In this document: positions 36,710 to 45,751 of the stretch, in pieces
Position numbering within the stretch: the stretch's first letter is position 1
Layout: each line of letters opens with the position of its first letter
Assembly (NCBI GenBank): GCA_016934035.1
Contig: JAFGTP010000021.1
Location: 1-61,925 of the forward strand
Direction of reading: 5' to 3'
Length of the DNA: 61,925 nucleotides
DNA from: Fidelibacterota bacterium
Lineage (GTDB): Bacteria > Fidelibacterota > UBA2242 > JAFGTP01
Notes under the pieces: generated by a model
The model's input: the letters and a program-made list of their open reading frames with translations, nothing else
Told to the model about the DNA's origin: nothing
Databases searched by the model: none
Position numbers and translations under genes: made by a program

Positions 36710-37414
36710 ATGAGTTACAACATAAAACTGGACATATTTGAAGGGCCTTTGGACCTGTTACTTTTTTTTATTCAAAGAGACGAGATCAATATTTATGATA
36801 TTCCCATCTCGGAAATCACCCAAGAATACCTGGAATACGTTGAAATCCTTCATCAGCTGAAACTATCCATCGCCGGTGAATTTCTGGAGATGGCAGCCTT
36901 ACTGATGCGCATCAAAGTGAAAATGCTGCTACCCAACACTCAGCCCGAAGATGAAGAAATCGAAGACCCCCGCACCGAACTTGTCGACCTCTTACTGGAA
37001 TATAAAAAATATAAACTGGCGGCCCTGACCCTAAAGGAAAAAGAAACCGCCCAAACCGGTTTTCTCGAACCCCGTATAATCAGGCAGCAATTGGAAAAAA
37101 ACAACGAAGCTGACCTTTCCGAACTTTCGATCTATGACATTGGCCTGATTTTTCGTAAAATAGTCAATAGCATGCCGGAAAAAAACAAGTATGAAATCAA
37201 AAAAATTCGTATTACCATCACCGAGCAAATCGAATTTGTGCGAAATTACCTGGAAAATCATGTCCGGTTCAGTTTTCAAAACCTGACAGAAGCATTGACC
37301 GACAGGATTGAGATCATCGCAACCTTTCTGGCAGTCCTGGAAATGATTAAAAACGGAATCATTCAGGTTATCCAGGAACACCAAAATCAGGAAATATGGA
37401 TCCAAAAAGCCTAA
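36710..37414 (+). CDS. scpA: Segregation and condensation protein A
   Basis: The kleisin subunit of the bacterial SMC condensin, 234 residues. The N-terminal signature FEGPLDLLLFFIQRDEINIYDIPI is unmistakable, and a C-terminal winged-helix ends the protein. It overlaps scpB by 19 bp. No clear ribosome site precedes the ATG. Confidence 0.95.
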   Translation: MSYNIKLDIFEGPLDLLLFFIQRDEINIYDIPISEITQEYLEYVEILHQLKLSIAGEFLEMAALLMRIKVKMLLPNTQPEDEEIEDPRTELVDLLLEYKKYKLAALTLKEKETAQTGFLEPRIIRQQLEKNNEADLSELSIYDIGLIFRKIVNSMPEKNKYEIKKIRITITEQIEFVRNYLENHVRFSFQNLTEALTDRIEIIATFLAVLEMIKNGIIQVIQEHQNQEIWIQKA

Positions 37415-37950
37415 ACAAAACAGAAACCCATTCAATTATTGAAGCCCTGCTGTTCAGTGTTGAAGAACCCCTGACCCAGGAACAGGTGAAGGATTGTATT
37501 GCAAAAGAGATTGATCTGCCATCGGTGATAGATGATTTGAATGACTTTTATGCCAGGACCAATACGCCTCTGATCATTCAAAAAGTGGCAGATGGTTTTC
37601 AGGTCATGGTAACAGACCGTTATAACGACTATTTAATCAGACTCGACCATTCCCGCACCCAATCCCGACTGTCCGATTCGGCTCTCGAGGTCTTATCCAT
37701 TATTGCTTATAAGCAACCCTGCACCAAAAGCGAAGTGGATTCCATCCGGGGCGTCAGTTCCTATCTCAAAACTCTGTTGGAAAAAGACCTGATCGAAATC
37801 AAAGGCCGGGTCAGTGGCCCGGGAAGGCCCTTGCTGTACGGCACCACGAAAAAGTTCCTGAAATATTTTGGTCTGGATTCCCTGGATTCCCTGCCCCGAA
37901 TGAAGGAACTGGAAGAAATCATCAATGAAGAAAGCCAAAAAGATGAATGA
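37396..37950 (+). CDS. scpB: Segregation and condensation protein B
   Basis: The second condensin partner, 184 residues with two winged-helix domains. IIEALLFSVEEPLTQEQV and SALEVLSIIAYKQPCTKSEVDSIRGV are family signatures. It overlaps both scpA and the downstream pseudouridine synthase gene, forming the common scpA-scpB-rluB cluster. Confidence 0.95.
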   Translation: MDPKSLNKTETHSIIEALLFSVEEPLTQEQVKDCIAKEIDLPSVIDDLNDFYARTNTPLIIQKVADGFQVMVTDRYNDYLIRLDHSRTQSRLSDSALEVLSIIAYKQPCTKSEVDSIRGVSSYLKTLLEKDLIEIKGRVSGPGRPLLYGTTKKFLKYFGLDSLDSLPRMKELEEIINEESQKDE

Positions 37951-38653
37951 CAAAATAAGGTTAAATAAATATCTTTCACTCTGTGGAATTGCATCAAGAA
38001 GAAAATGTGACGAAATCATTGAAAAAGGTTTGGTTTTAATCAATGGGAAAATTGCTACCGAAATGGGAATTCAGGTCACTGCCCAGGACACTATTGTTTA
38101 TAACGGAAAAATTGTCAAACCGGAAGAAACCCTTTACATCGCTCTCAATAAACCCGTCGGTGTTGTGACCACCCTCAGCGACCCGGAGGACCGACCCACA
38201 GTTGCCCGGTATTTCAAAGACCTGCCGCTCATAAAACCCGTCGGAAGACTTGATATCAACACCTCGGGCCTCTTGATATTCACCAATGACGGCGACCTGC
38301 ATTACAAACTGACCCATCCGAAATTCCAAATTCCCAAATTGTACAAGGTCATTGTGCGGGGCCGTGTGTCAGACACAATTTCCGCGCAAATTCAGCGCGG
38401 CATTCGGCTGGAAGATGGAAAAGTCGCCCGTGGTATCATAAAATCCACTCAGACTGTGGACCATTCCACTGAAATCCTGTTGGAACTGCGGGAGGGTATC
38501 AACCGTGAAATTCGGCGGATTTTTGAAAAGTTGGAATACAAGGTCCAGTCACTTGACAGAATCGAATTTGCCGGAATAAAAAAAGAAGGGCTGAAACCCG
38601 GCGAATGGCGCTACCTCACCGGTACAGAGATAGAAAAGCTGCGTAAATATTAA
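37943..38653 (+). CDS. RluB/RsuA-family pseudouridine synthase
   Basis: A 236-residue RNA-modifying enzyme. An S4 RNA-binding domain (RLNKYLSLCGIASRRKCDEII) precedes the catalytic domain, where the nucleophilic Asp is in GRLDINTSGLLIFTNDG. ALNKPVGVVTT and REGINREIRRIFEKLEY are also typical. Family position next to scpB suggests RluB (23S rRNA). The ATG at 37,943 overlaps the scpB stop; the ATG at 37,925 would add six residues. Confidence 0.9.
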   Translation: MNDKIRLNKYLSLCGIASRRKCDEIIEKGLVLINGKIATEMGIQVTAQDTIVYNGKIVKPEETLYIALNKPVGVVTTLSDPEDRPTVARYFKDLPLIKPVGRLDINTSGLLIFTNDGDLHYKLTHPKFQIPKLYKVIVRGRVSDTISAQIQRGIRLEDGKVARGIIKSTQTVDHSTEILLELREGINREIRRIFEKLEYKVQSLDRIEFAGIKKEGLKPGEWRYLTGTEIEKLRKY

Positions 38654-38723
38654 CTATAAAGGAAAATAGATTGATTTTCTTAAATTTAGAAACTAAATTT
38701 CGAGGCTATTTGAAAGGTGAAAT

Positions 38724-39386
38724 ATGGGAAAAATAATTGCTATCGACGGACCGGCAGGTTCCGGAAAAAGCAGTACGGCACGAGAAGTGGCCAAAAGAAT
38801 TAACTTTGTCTACATTGACACAGGCGCAATGTACCGGGCGGTAACATTGTTGACCCTTGAAAATAATATCCCCATTGAAAACACAGAAAAAATCATTGAA
38901 CTGGCCAGAAAACTGGATATCCATTTTGAATGGATAGACAACCAGCACCATACCTTTATCGGAAGCCGTGACATTACCCAAGAAATCCGTACCAGGGAAG
39001 TGGCAGACCTGGTCAGCCCCGTCTCCGTAATCCCTGAAGTCAGAGAACACCTGGCAGCGCTTCAGCGCCGAATGGGTGAAAAAGAAAATATCGTCATGGA
39101 AGGCCGGGACATCGGCACCAATGTATTTCCCGACGCTGATTTGAAATTCTTCATGGTAGCTGACCTACGCGTCAGGGCCCAGAGGAGAATCGGCGATTAC
39201 CAGAAAGCAGGACAAAAAATTGATATCGATGAAGTCATCAAAATTCTGGAAAAACGGGATAAAATCGATTCCTCCCGCGCCCATTCACCGCTCAAAAAAG
39301 CAGACGATGCCATCGAACTCGACACTTCTCACCTGACCTTTGAAGAACAGGTGAGAAAAATTATAGAGATTATCCAAAAAGGATAA
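38724..39386 (+). CDS. cmk: Cytidylate kinase
   Basis: Phosphorylates CMP/dCMP, 220 residues. The P-loop is AIDGPAGSGKSSTAREVA, followed by YIDTGAMYRAVT and IVMEGRDIGTNVFPDADLK. It lies 36 bp upstream of rpsA; the cmk-rpsA order is widely conserved in bacteria. Confidence 0.96.
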   Translation: MGKIIAIDGPAGSGKSSTAREVAKRINFVYIDTGAMYRAVTLLTLENNIPIENTEKIIELARKLDIHFEWIDNQHHTFIGSRDITQEIRTREVADLVSPVSVIPEVREHLAALQRRMGEKENIVMEGRDIGTNVFPDADLKFFMVADLRVRAQRRIGDYQKAGQKIDIDEVIKILEKRDKIDSSRAHSPLKKADDAIELDTSHLTFEEQVRKIIEIIQKG

Positions 39387-39422
39387 AGTGACAATATTAA
39401 CCAAAAACAAGGAACTTGATTG

Positions 39423-41534
39423 ATGAACGAAGAAAAAAATTTAACCCCAAACCCTTCCGAAGAGGTTGCTGAAGTACAGGCAGAAGTAAACGAAGTGGTT
39501 GAAAATTCAACAGTTGTTGAAAAACCAGAGGCAGTTGAACCTGCAGCAGAAGCACCGGCAGCCGAACCAACCCTTGAAGCCGGCAGCAATACCCCGGAAG
39601 CACCCTATGAAACAGAAACGGTGACATCCGGCCCCTTATCTGATATTATCCGAGTTATTCACAAGGAAGATTTAAAAGATGACACCCAATTATTACTGGA
39701 ACAAGAAGTATTAAAATATGAAAAATCCCTGACCAATGTCAGTCAGGATGAACGAATCATTGGAAAAGTCGTTGCCGTTACTGATAACGACATTCTGCTT
39801 GATATCGGTTTTAAATCTGAAGGTATCGTCAGCCTGACAGAATTTGCTGAAGGTGAAACACCGAAAGTTGGCGATGAAATCGAAGTCTTCGTGGAACAAT
39901 TGGAAGACGAAGACGGCGAAATGGTGCTCTCCAAACGGAAAGCCGATTTCATGCGCGTCTGGCAGCGTGTCAAAGAAATGTTTAACAACAACGAAATTGT
40001 TGAAGGAAAAATCAAATCACGCATCAAAGGCGGAATGGTGGTGGATATCATGGGTATTGACGCCTTCCTGCCCGGTTCACAACTGGATGTTCGCCCTGTC
40101 ACCGATTTCGACGCTTATGTTGGTAAATCCTTTGAATACAGAATTGTTAAACTCAGCGAACTGAGAAAAAATATCGTCCTCTCCCGTAAAACATTACTGG
40201 CGGAAGACCTCAAAGAAAAACGTGATGAATTACTGTCCAACATCAAAGTTGGCGACGTACTGACCGGAAAAGTCAAAAATATTACCGATTTCGGTGTCTT
40301 TGTTGACCTTGGCGGCCTGGACGGATTGCTGCATATTACCGACCTGTCATGGGGCAGAATCAACCATCCACGCGAAGTAGTCAGCCTGGACCAGGAAATT
40401 GAAGTCAAAGTCATCGACTATGATGATAACAAACAGAGAGTTTCTCTCGGCCTGAAGCAACTGACTCCCCATCCCTGGGAAGGTATTGAACAACGATATC
40501 CGGTTGACTCAATTGTCAAAGGAAAAATTGTCAATATCGCCAATTATGGTGTTTTTGTAGAGCTGGAAAAAGGGGTTGAAGGTTTAATTCATATCTCAGA
40601 AATCTCATGGACAAAACACATCAAACATCCTTCCGAAGTTTTTCAAATGGGTGAAGAAGTTGAAGCCAAAGTATTGGCAATCGACACAGAAGAACGCAAA
40701 ATTTCTCTGGGCTTCAAACAGCTGGAACCGGACCCATGGGAAGATATCGATGTGACCTATGCAGTCGATGTGATCTGTGAAGGCACGGTCAGCAATATTC
40801 GTCCTCATGGCTTTTACGTGACCCTGAAAGATAATATTGACGGCTTTGTCAAAATGGAAGATATATCCTGGACCAAAAAAATCCGTCACCCCAAAGAAAT
40901 AGTCAAAAAAGGTGATGTTGTAACGGTAAAAGTACTGGAATTAAGCAAGGAAGAAAGAAAAATCATCCTGGGCATGAAACAGATTGAAGAAAATCCCTGG
41001 GCAGGCGCTGACAAATTGTACGTCGAAGGCGCTATTGTCGAAGGTGAAGTTAAAAAAATCGCAGCCAAACTCGTTGTTGTCAAACTCAACAATGACCTGG
41101 AAGGCATCATTCCCTTAAGTGAATTTCCAAAAGAACAGAGAAACAACGTCAAGGATTTTGTCAACAAAGGCGATATGCTTCAGTTAAAAGTGATCGAACT
41201 GGATATGAATGAATCCAGAATAGTCCTTTCCAGACAGCAGGCAATTCCTCAGGCCCCAACCCCTGAGAAAGAGGCAACTCCTGCCGAAAAATACATGTCA
41301 AACCAGGTCAGTATCGGTGAGACGATTGATATTCCGCAGGATATCATCAATAAAATTGCCCAGGCTGAAAAAGCAGCCAGCAAGGCCAAAAAAGAAGAAG
41401 AAACAACCGTGAAAGAAGCGGAAGAAACTCCCGCAGAAATAGTGGAAGAACCTTCAGAAGTCGAAAACAAACCTGCTGAAAATGAAGATAAAAACCCGGA
41501 AGAAGCCGACGAAAACGAAGAAGAAAAAGAATAA
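39423..41534 (+). CDS. rpsA: Ribosomal protein S1, with N- and C-terminal acidic extensions
   Basis: A 703-residue S1 protein, which helps mRNA binding to the 30S subunit. Six S1 repeats run from about residue 109 to 610; repeats 3 and 4 are closest to consensus (GKVKNITDFGVFVDLGGLDG, GKIVNIANYGVFVELEKGVE). Before them is an extension of about 108 residues rich in Glu, Ala and Pro, and after them a tail of about 90 residues, very rich in Glu. Typical S1 is about 560 residues. ATG at 39,423 is used with AAGGA upstream; the preceding TTG is less likely. Confidence 0.95.
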   Translation: MNEEKNLTPNPSEEVAEVQAEVNEVVENSTVVEKPEAVEPAAEAPAAEPTLEAGSNTPEAPYETETVTSGPLSDIIRVIHKEDLKDDTQLLLEQEVLKYEKSLTNVSQDERIIGKVVAVTDNDILLDIGFKSEGIVSLTEFAEGETPKVGDEIEVFVEQLEDEDGEMVLSKRKADFMRVWQRVKEMFNNNEIVEGKIKSRIKGGMVVDIMGIDAFLPGSQLDVRPVTDFDAYVGKSFEYRIVKLSELRKNIVLSRKTLLAEDLKEKRDELLSNIKVGDVLTGKVKNITDFGVFVDLGGLDGLLHITDLSWGRINHPREVVSLDQEIEVKVIDYDDNKQRVSLGLKQLTPHPWEGIEQRYPVDSIVKGKIVNIANYGVFVELEKGVEGLIHISEISWTKHIKHPSEVFQMGEEVEAKVLAIDTEERKISLGFKQLEPDPWEDIDVTYAVDVICEGTVSNIRPHGFYVTLKDNIDGFVKMEDISWTKKIRHPKEIVKKGDVVTVKVLELSKEERKIILGMKQIEENPWAGADKLYVEGAIVEGEVKKIAAKLVVVKLNNDLEGIIPLSEFPKEQRNNVKDFVNKGDMLQLKVIELDMNESRIVLSRQQAIPQAPTPEKEATPAEKYMSNQVSIGETIDIPQDIINKIAQAEKAASKAKKEEETTVKEAEETPAEIVEEPSEVENKPAENEDKNPEEADENEEEKE

Positions 41535-41563
41535 TCATTCTTGAATTGAATGATCCGTTTATC

Positions 41564-41598
41564 AATAAAGGGGCTTGTATCTTTCAGGCCCCTTTATT
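41564..41598 (+). terminator. Terminator between rpsA and ybbR
   Basis: AATAAAGGGGC and GCCCCTTTATT form an 11-bp stem extended by three further pairs (one G-U). The stem ends in TTTATT, and only 12 bp separate it from the next start, so ybbR may depend on read-through. Confidence 0.85.
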
Positions 41599-41610
41599 AC
41601 TTTCACCACC

Positions 41611-42645
41611 ATGAACAGAAGAAATAAAATATTCAAACCCGGCCGCAAAAATCCCCTTCAGGAATTTTTAAACAAATTTAAAAATTCTCTGATCAAAGAC
41701 CTGAAAATCAAAATTTTTGGCCTCTTGTTCGCCATCATCATGTGGATTTACATCATTTTGGGCAATTCCTACACCTACACCTTTTCCGTTCCCCTGAATA
41801 TTGTTAATATCAGCGAAGAAAAAACACTCAAAGAACCCGTGCCCGAACGAATCAAAGCAGAACTGACCGGGCAGGGCAGTGAATTGCTCTTTCTCTACCT
41901 CTCCCCGATTTCTGGTTTCAGGTTTGAACTGGACATTCAGGCCATTCAATTTTTTTACACCTATGATCTGCATGAATATTACCAGCTGCATCCTGAAAAA
42001 ATCATCTTCCCCCGAAACACCAATATTTCACTCAATAATATTCTTGCCCCTGATTCAGTCAGGATCCAACTGGATTACTTCACCAGTAAAAAAATTCCTG
42101 TCATTCCCAATGTCTTCATCGATACAGAGCCCGGCTATATCAAATCCGAAGCATTAAAACTGACACCTGATTCCGTCTTGATCTCAGGACCCAAATACTA
42201 TATTGACAAAACGCAAAAAATTTACACCGATTCCCTTGTGACGGAAAACACCAATCTGCCGGTTGTTCAGGATTTAAAATTACTTCTTCCAGAAAACACA
42301 ACGATTAAATGCTCTCATAAAAAAGCAACCGTTTATCAGAAAGTTGAACAGATCGGAGAAAAAATCGTCAAAGACATACCGGTAAAAATCATTAACACCG
42401 AAGAAAATATCACCCTGGTTCCCTCTCCGGATATGGTTTCCCTGAAAGTTTCGGCGGCTTTAAGTCATCTCACGGATCTGGCTCCTGGTGATTTTGAAGT
42501 CATCTTTGATTACAAAAATTCCTGGAAACCCGGTGAAACATATTACCAGCCCAAGATTATAAAACCCCAGCAGGTGGTTGATATTATCGAGATAATTCCG
42601 GAAAGACTGGATATACGCGTGGTTCGAGAAAGGGTAAGCAAATGA
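41611..42645 (+). CDS. YbbR-domain membrane protein
   Basis: A 344-residue protein with one N-terminal membrane span (IFGLLFAIIMWIYIILG) and repeated YbbR-like beta domains outside (for example SVPLNIVNISEEKTLKEPVPERIKAELTG; PDSVLISGPKYYI). In Firmicutes the YbbR protein CdaR regulates the diadenylate cyclase CdaA; no cyclase gene is next to this one. The start at 41,611 gives a basic N-terminus before the membrane span, but no ribosome site is visible and a terminator hairpin lies just upstream. It overlaps tsaD by 4 bp. Confidence 0.75.
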   Translation: MNRRNKIFKPGRKNPLQEFLNKFKNSLIKDLKIKIFGLLFAIIMWIYIILGNSYTYTFSVPLNIVNISEEKTLKEPVPERIKAELTGQGSELLFLYLSPISGFRFELDIQAIQFFYTYDLHEYYQLHPEKIIFPRNTNISLNNILAPDSVRIQLDYFTSKKIPVIPNVFIDTEPGYIKSEALKLTPDSVLISGPKYYIDKTQKIYTDSLVTENTNLPVVQDLKLLLPENTTIKCSHKKATVYQKVEQIGEKIVKDIPVKIINTEENITLVPSPDMVSLKVSAALSHLTDLAPGDFEVIFDYKNSWKPGETYYQPKIIKPQQVVDIIEIIPERLDIRVVRERVSK

Positions 42646-43643
42646 ATATCATCGGTATAGAATCTTCATGTGATGAAACAGCCGTTTCAATCATCAATGA
42701 TGAACAGGTCCTGGTCAGCCTGATTTCTTCCCAGGAATTACATAAAGAGTATGGTGGCGTCGTACCCGAATTTGCCTCCCGTGAACACATGAAAAACATT
42801 GATTCCCTGGTGGCCAAAGCCTTTGACGAATCCGGCCTGACCATCAACGATATCAACGGCATTGCTGTCACCCGCGGACCCGGCCTCATGGGTGCACTGC
42901 TGGTGGGGTTGAGCTATGCAAAAGGCCTCTCCTTTGCCACCCAAATACCCCTGATCGGCGTCAACCACATTGAAGGCCACATTATCGCCAATTTCCTCAA
43001 CCATCCGAATTTGGAATATCCCTTCCTTTGCTGTCTTGTATCCGGCGGACATACACAAATTGTCCATGTGAAAGACTTCCAGAATTATGAAATCATGGGA
43101 AAAAGTATTGATGATGCCGCTGGTGAAGCTTTTGACAAAGCCGCCAGAATTCTGGGCCTGGGCTACCCCGGTGGCCCGATCATTGACGCTCTGGCAAAAT
43201 CCGGAAACCCGAAATTCTTCCGGTTTCCCAGGGCCCAAATCAAAAACCGTCCCAATGACTTCAGCTTTTCCGGATTAAAAACATCAGTATTGTATCTGAC
43301 CAAACAGGAAAAACCAGAATGGATTAAAAACAATATTCATCATATCTGCGCCTCCTATCAGGAAGCAATTATTGATTCGCTGCAGAAAAAAACCTTTAAA
43401 ATCCAGGAAGAGATTCAAGCCCGGCGAATCGTATTGGCTGGTGGTGTCGCCGCCAATTCAAGATTGCGGGAAATCTTCCAGAAAAAAGCTGCCGGCCGCA
43501 AAGTGGAAATATATTTCCCATCCCTGGCTTACTGCACAGACAATGCGGCCATGATTGCCAAAACCGGGATGGAGATGCTCAAAAGAAACAGGACCTCATC
43601 TCTTGATATCAAAGCTATTCCAAACCTGAGGCTGATTGACTGA
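42642..43643 (+). CDS. tsaD: tRNA N6-adenosine threonylcarbamoyltransferase
   Basis: The catalytic subunit for t6A37 modification of ANN-decoding tRNAs, 333 residues. It begins IIGIESSCDETAVSI, has GPGLMGALLVGLSYAKGL, the metal-binding HIEGH in NHIEGHIIANF, CLVSGGHTQIVH, and VLAGGVAANSRLRE, all specific for TsaD/Kae1. Its ATG overlaps the ybbR stop. Confidence 0.97.
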   Translation: MNIIGIESSCDETAVSIINDEQVLVSLISSQELHKEYGGVVPEFASREHMKNIDSLVAKAFDESGLTINDINGIAVTRGPGLMGALLVGLSYAKGLSFATQIPLIGVNHIEGHIIANFLNHPNLEYPFLCCLVSGGHTQIVHVKDFQNYEIMGKSIDDAAGEAFDKAARILGLGYPGGPIIDALAKSGNPKFFRFPRAQIKNRPNDFSFSGLKTSVLYLTKQEKPEWIKNNIHHICASYQEAIIDSLQKKTFKIQEEIQARRIVLAGGVAANSRLREIFQKKAAGRKVEIYFPSLAYCTDNAAMIAKTGMEMLKRNRTSSLDIKAIPNLRLID

Positions 43644-43646
43644 TCT

Positions 43647-45683
43647 ATGAAAAATATCCATCTTGAATTTTTTAATCCTGACCCAAAACTCTTTTTATTG
43701 CTTTTACTGATTGCGCTCGTGACCCTTATCTCCTTTCGAAAAAGTCGTCATAAAAAAGGCTTTTACACCCTATTTTTTTTCAGGAATGTTATCTGGGTCA
43801 TCATCCTGCTACTGTTCATGAAACCAGTCCTGAAATGGCAGGAGGTTATTGATGTCAAACCGAAAATTGAAATTTGGGTTGACAATTCTCTGAGCCTTCA
43901 AAAAAATAAAAATTTCAATTCAAAAGAACTACAGGCCAACATCAAATCAGTCAGCCAGCAGATCAAGGATAATGACCTCGATCTGAACATGGTGCTCTTT
44001 GACTCGGAAATACGAAAGACGGCCAATCTGTCAGATTTAAATTTTTCCGGAATGGCCACAAACATCAGCAACCTGTTCAGAAACAGAGACCAACGGATAG
44101 ATGCAGCCCTGCTGATCAGCGACGGGCAGATCAATGCCGGCGAATCGGTCTACAGTATGGAAAGAATAACTGATTTCCCGGTTTTTACAATCGGCATTGG
44201 TGATACAGCCCGAAAAATCGATGCCTCCATCATCGAAGTCGATGGTCCACAAAAAACCAAAGTCAATGAAAAATTCACCATCAAAGGAGAGATATTTCTT
44301 CCCGAAACCAGTGCCCGGGCCCTTGTCCGGTTGCTTGAAAACGGAAAAAGTATCCATTCAAAAGAGATTCAGGCAGGCCGTGACCAGTTTATGCAAAGCG
44401 TTGCTTTTGAAGTTTCGTCTGATGAACCCGGAGAAAAGGAATATACACTTCAGATTGAAAACAGCAACGATGAAAACCAAAATAACAACATCGGCTCGGT
44501 TCTGGTCAATATTCTTCCCGGCCAAAAAGATATACTCATTCTCTGTCATGCCCCTTCCTTTGAGACCCGGGGGTTAATGACGATTTTCAACCAAAATCCG
44601 GATTATGATGCAACAGTGGCATTTTTTAAAAATGGCGTCATTAACTTGAAAGACCACTATGAACTGATCATCCTGGCCGGGTTTCCCGGAAAACTGACCA
44701 GTGAACTGGAATTACAGCAGGCCAGCCGATTCATCACCCCGGAGACACCGGTCATTGTCTATGCCGGCAGGCATGCCGACAAAGCAAAACTCAATACCCT
44801 GCTTAAAAGGGAAATCCTGAAAAATATAAAACCATCACATTCAACAATAATTGTCAAAGAAATCTCGGCCGGAAACCCGGTCCTTCGTGAAATTCCCGAC
44901 AAAAAAAACTGGGACCAACTGCCTCCTCTCGATTACAGTTTTCAGGAAATTCAGTTAGCTGCAGAATTTGACGAACTGCTGGTCACTATGGAACTTCACT
45001 CAAAACCGGTCTTTGCCGTCAGCAAAAAAAAATCAGTTGCCATCTTTGCGGGAGAAGATTTCTGGCGCTGGAACATGATGACAGACAACCCCAATTATCG
45101 TCAGATGTTATACAATACAATCCATTATTTACTGGAACCCTCAGACAATTCAAAAATTCAAATCTCTACACCCAAAAAGAATTTTCTCGTTGGTGAAGAA
45201 GCCCACTTTTCAGGAATGCTTTATGATTTAACGGGAAATGAAATCAAAAATGCCGAAATTCGGATTTCTGTTCTTCAAGATTCTGTTTTGATTGATAATT
45301 TTTATCTGAACTGGGATAAAAACAAATACCAGGGGCACTACACCTTGCAATCTGCCGGTAATTATACAGTCGAAATCACAACCCGGATTGCCGGTGAGGA
45401 GATAGAAAAGAAACAGCTGGCCCTTCAGGTCAAAGACAGGATTCTGGAATATACTCAAACCGGGCTTAACCGCGATTTATTGGCCTTCCTATCGAAAGAA
45501 TCAGGCGGAGAAATCATAACTTTTGATCAGATTCAAAAAATGATAGCCATGATCAGCCCCCAATCCCGGACCACTTTCGAAGAGAGGAAATTCATTTTCA
45601 ATACGCACGGACTTCTGTTTGGTCTGTTGTTGCTGGCACTGGTTTCGGAATGGATTTTTCGCAAATATTTTGGCTATTTATAA
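43647..45683 (+). CDS. Membrane-anchored VWA-domain protein
   Basis: A 678-residue protein. Two N-terminal membrane spans (LFLLLLLIALVTLISF; FFRNVIWVIILLLFMKPVL) are followed by a von Willebrand A-like domain with a complete MIDAS set: DNSLS, Thr in GMATNIS and Asp in ISDGQIN. Then come Ig-like stretches and a glutamine-amidotransferase-like segment (DILILCHAPSFETRGLMTIF). A last membrane span is near the C-terminus (LLFGLLLLALVSEWIF). Such proteins are common in Bacteroidetes-like genomes near BatA-type clusters, but no MoxR ATPase is nearby. Role unknown. Confidence 0.65.
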   Translation: MKNIHLEFFNPDPKLFLLLLLIALVTLISFRKSRHKKGFYTLFFFRNVIWVIILLLFMKPVLKWQEVIDVKPKIEIWVDNSLSLQKNKNFNSKELQANIKSVSQQIKDNDLDLNMVLFDSEIRKTANLSDLNFSGMATNISNLFRNRDQRIDAALLISDGQINAGESVYSMERITDFPVFTIGIGDTARKIDASIIEVDGPQKTKVNEKFTIKGEIFLPETSARALVRLLENGKSIHSKEIQAGRDQFMQSVAFEVSSDEPGEKEYTLQIENSNDENQNNNIGSVLVNILPGQKDILILCHAPSFETRGLMTIFNQNPDYDATVAFFKNGVINLKDHYELIILAGFPGKLTSELELQQASRFITPETPVIVYAGRHADKAKLNTLLKREILKNIKPSHSTIIVKEISAGNPVLREIPDKKNWDQLPPLDYSFQEIQLAAEFDELLVTMELHSKPVFAVSKKKSVAIFAGEDFWRWNMMTDNPNYRQMLYNTIHYLLEPSDNSKIQISTPKKNFLVGEEAHFSGMLYDLTGNEIKNAEIRISVLQDSVLIDNFYLNWDKNKYQGHYTLQSAGNYTVEITTRIAGEEIEKKQLALQVKDRILEYTQTGLNRDLLAFLSKESGGEIITFDQIQKMIAMISPQSRTTFEERKFIFNTHGLLFGLLLLALVSEWIFRKYFGYL

Positions 45684-45751
45684 TCCTTGCACTTTTGGGG
45701 CATATTAGTGAAATTAGTCCAAATCTTTAAACTAACAAAAGTGAGACATTT

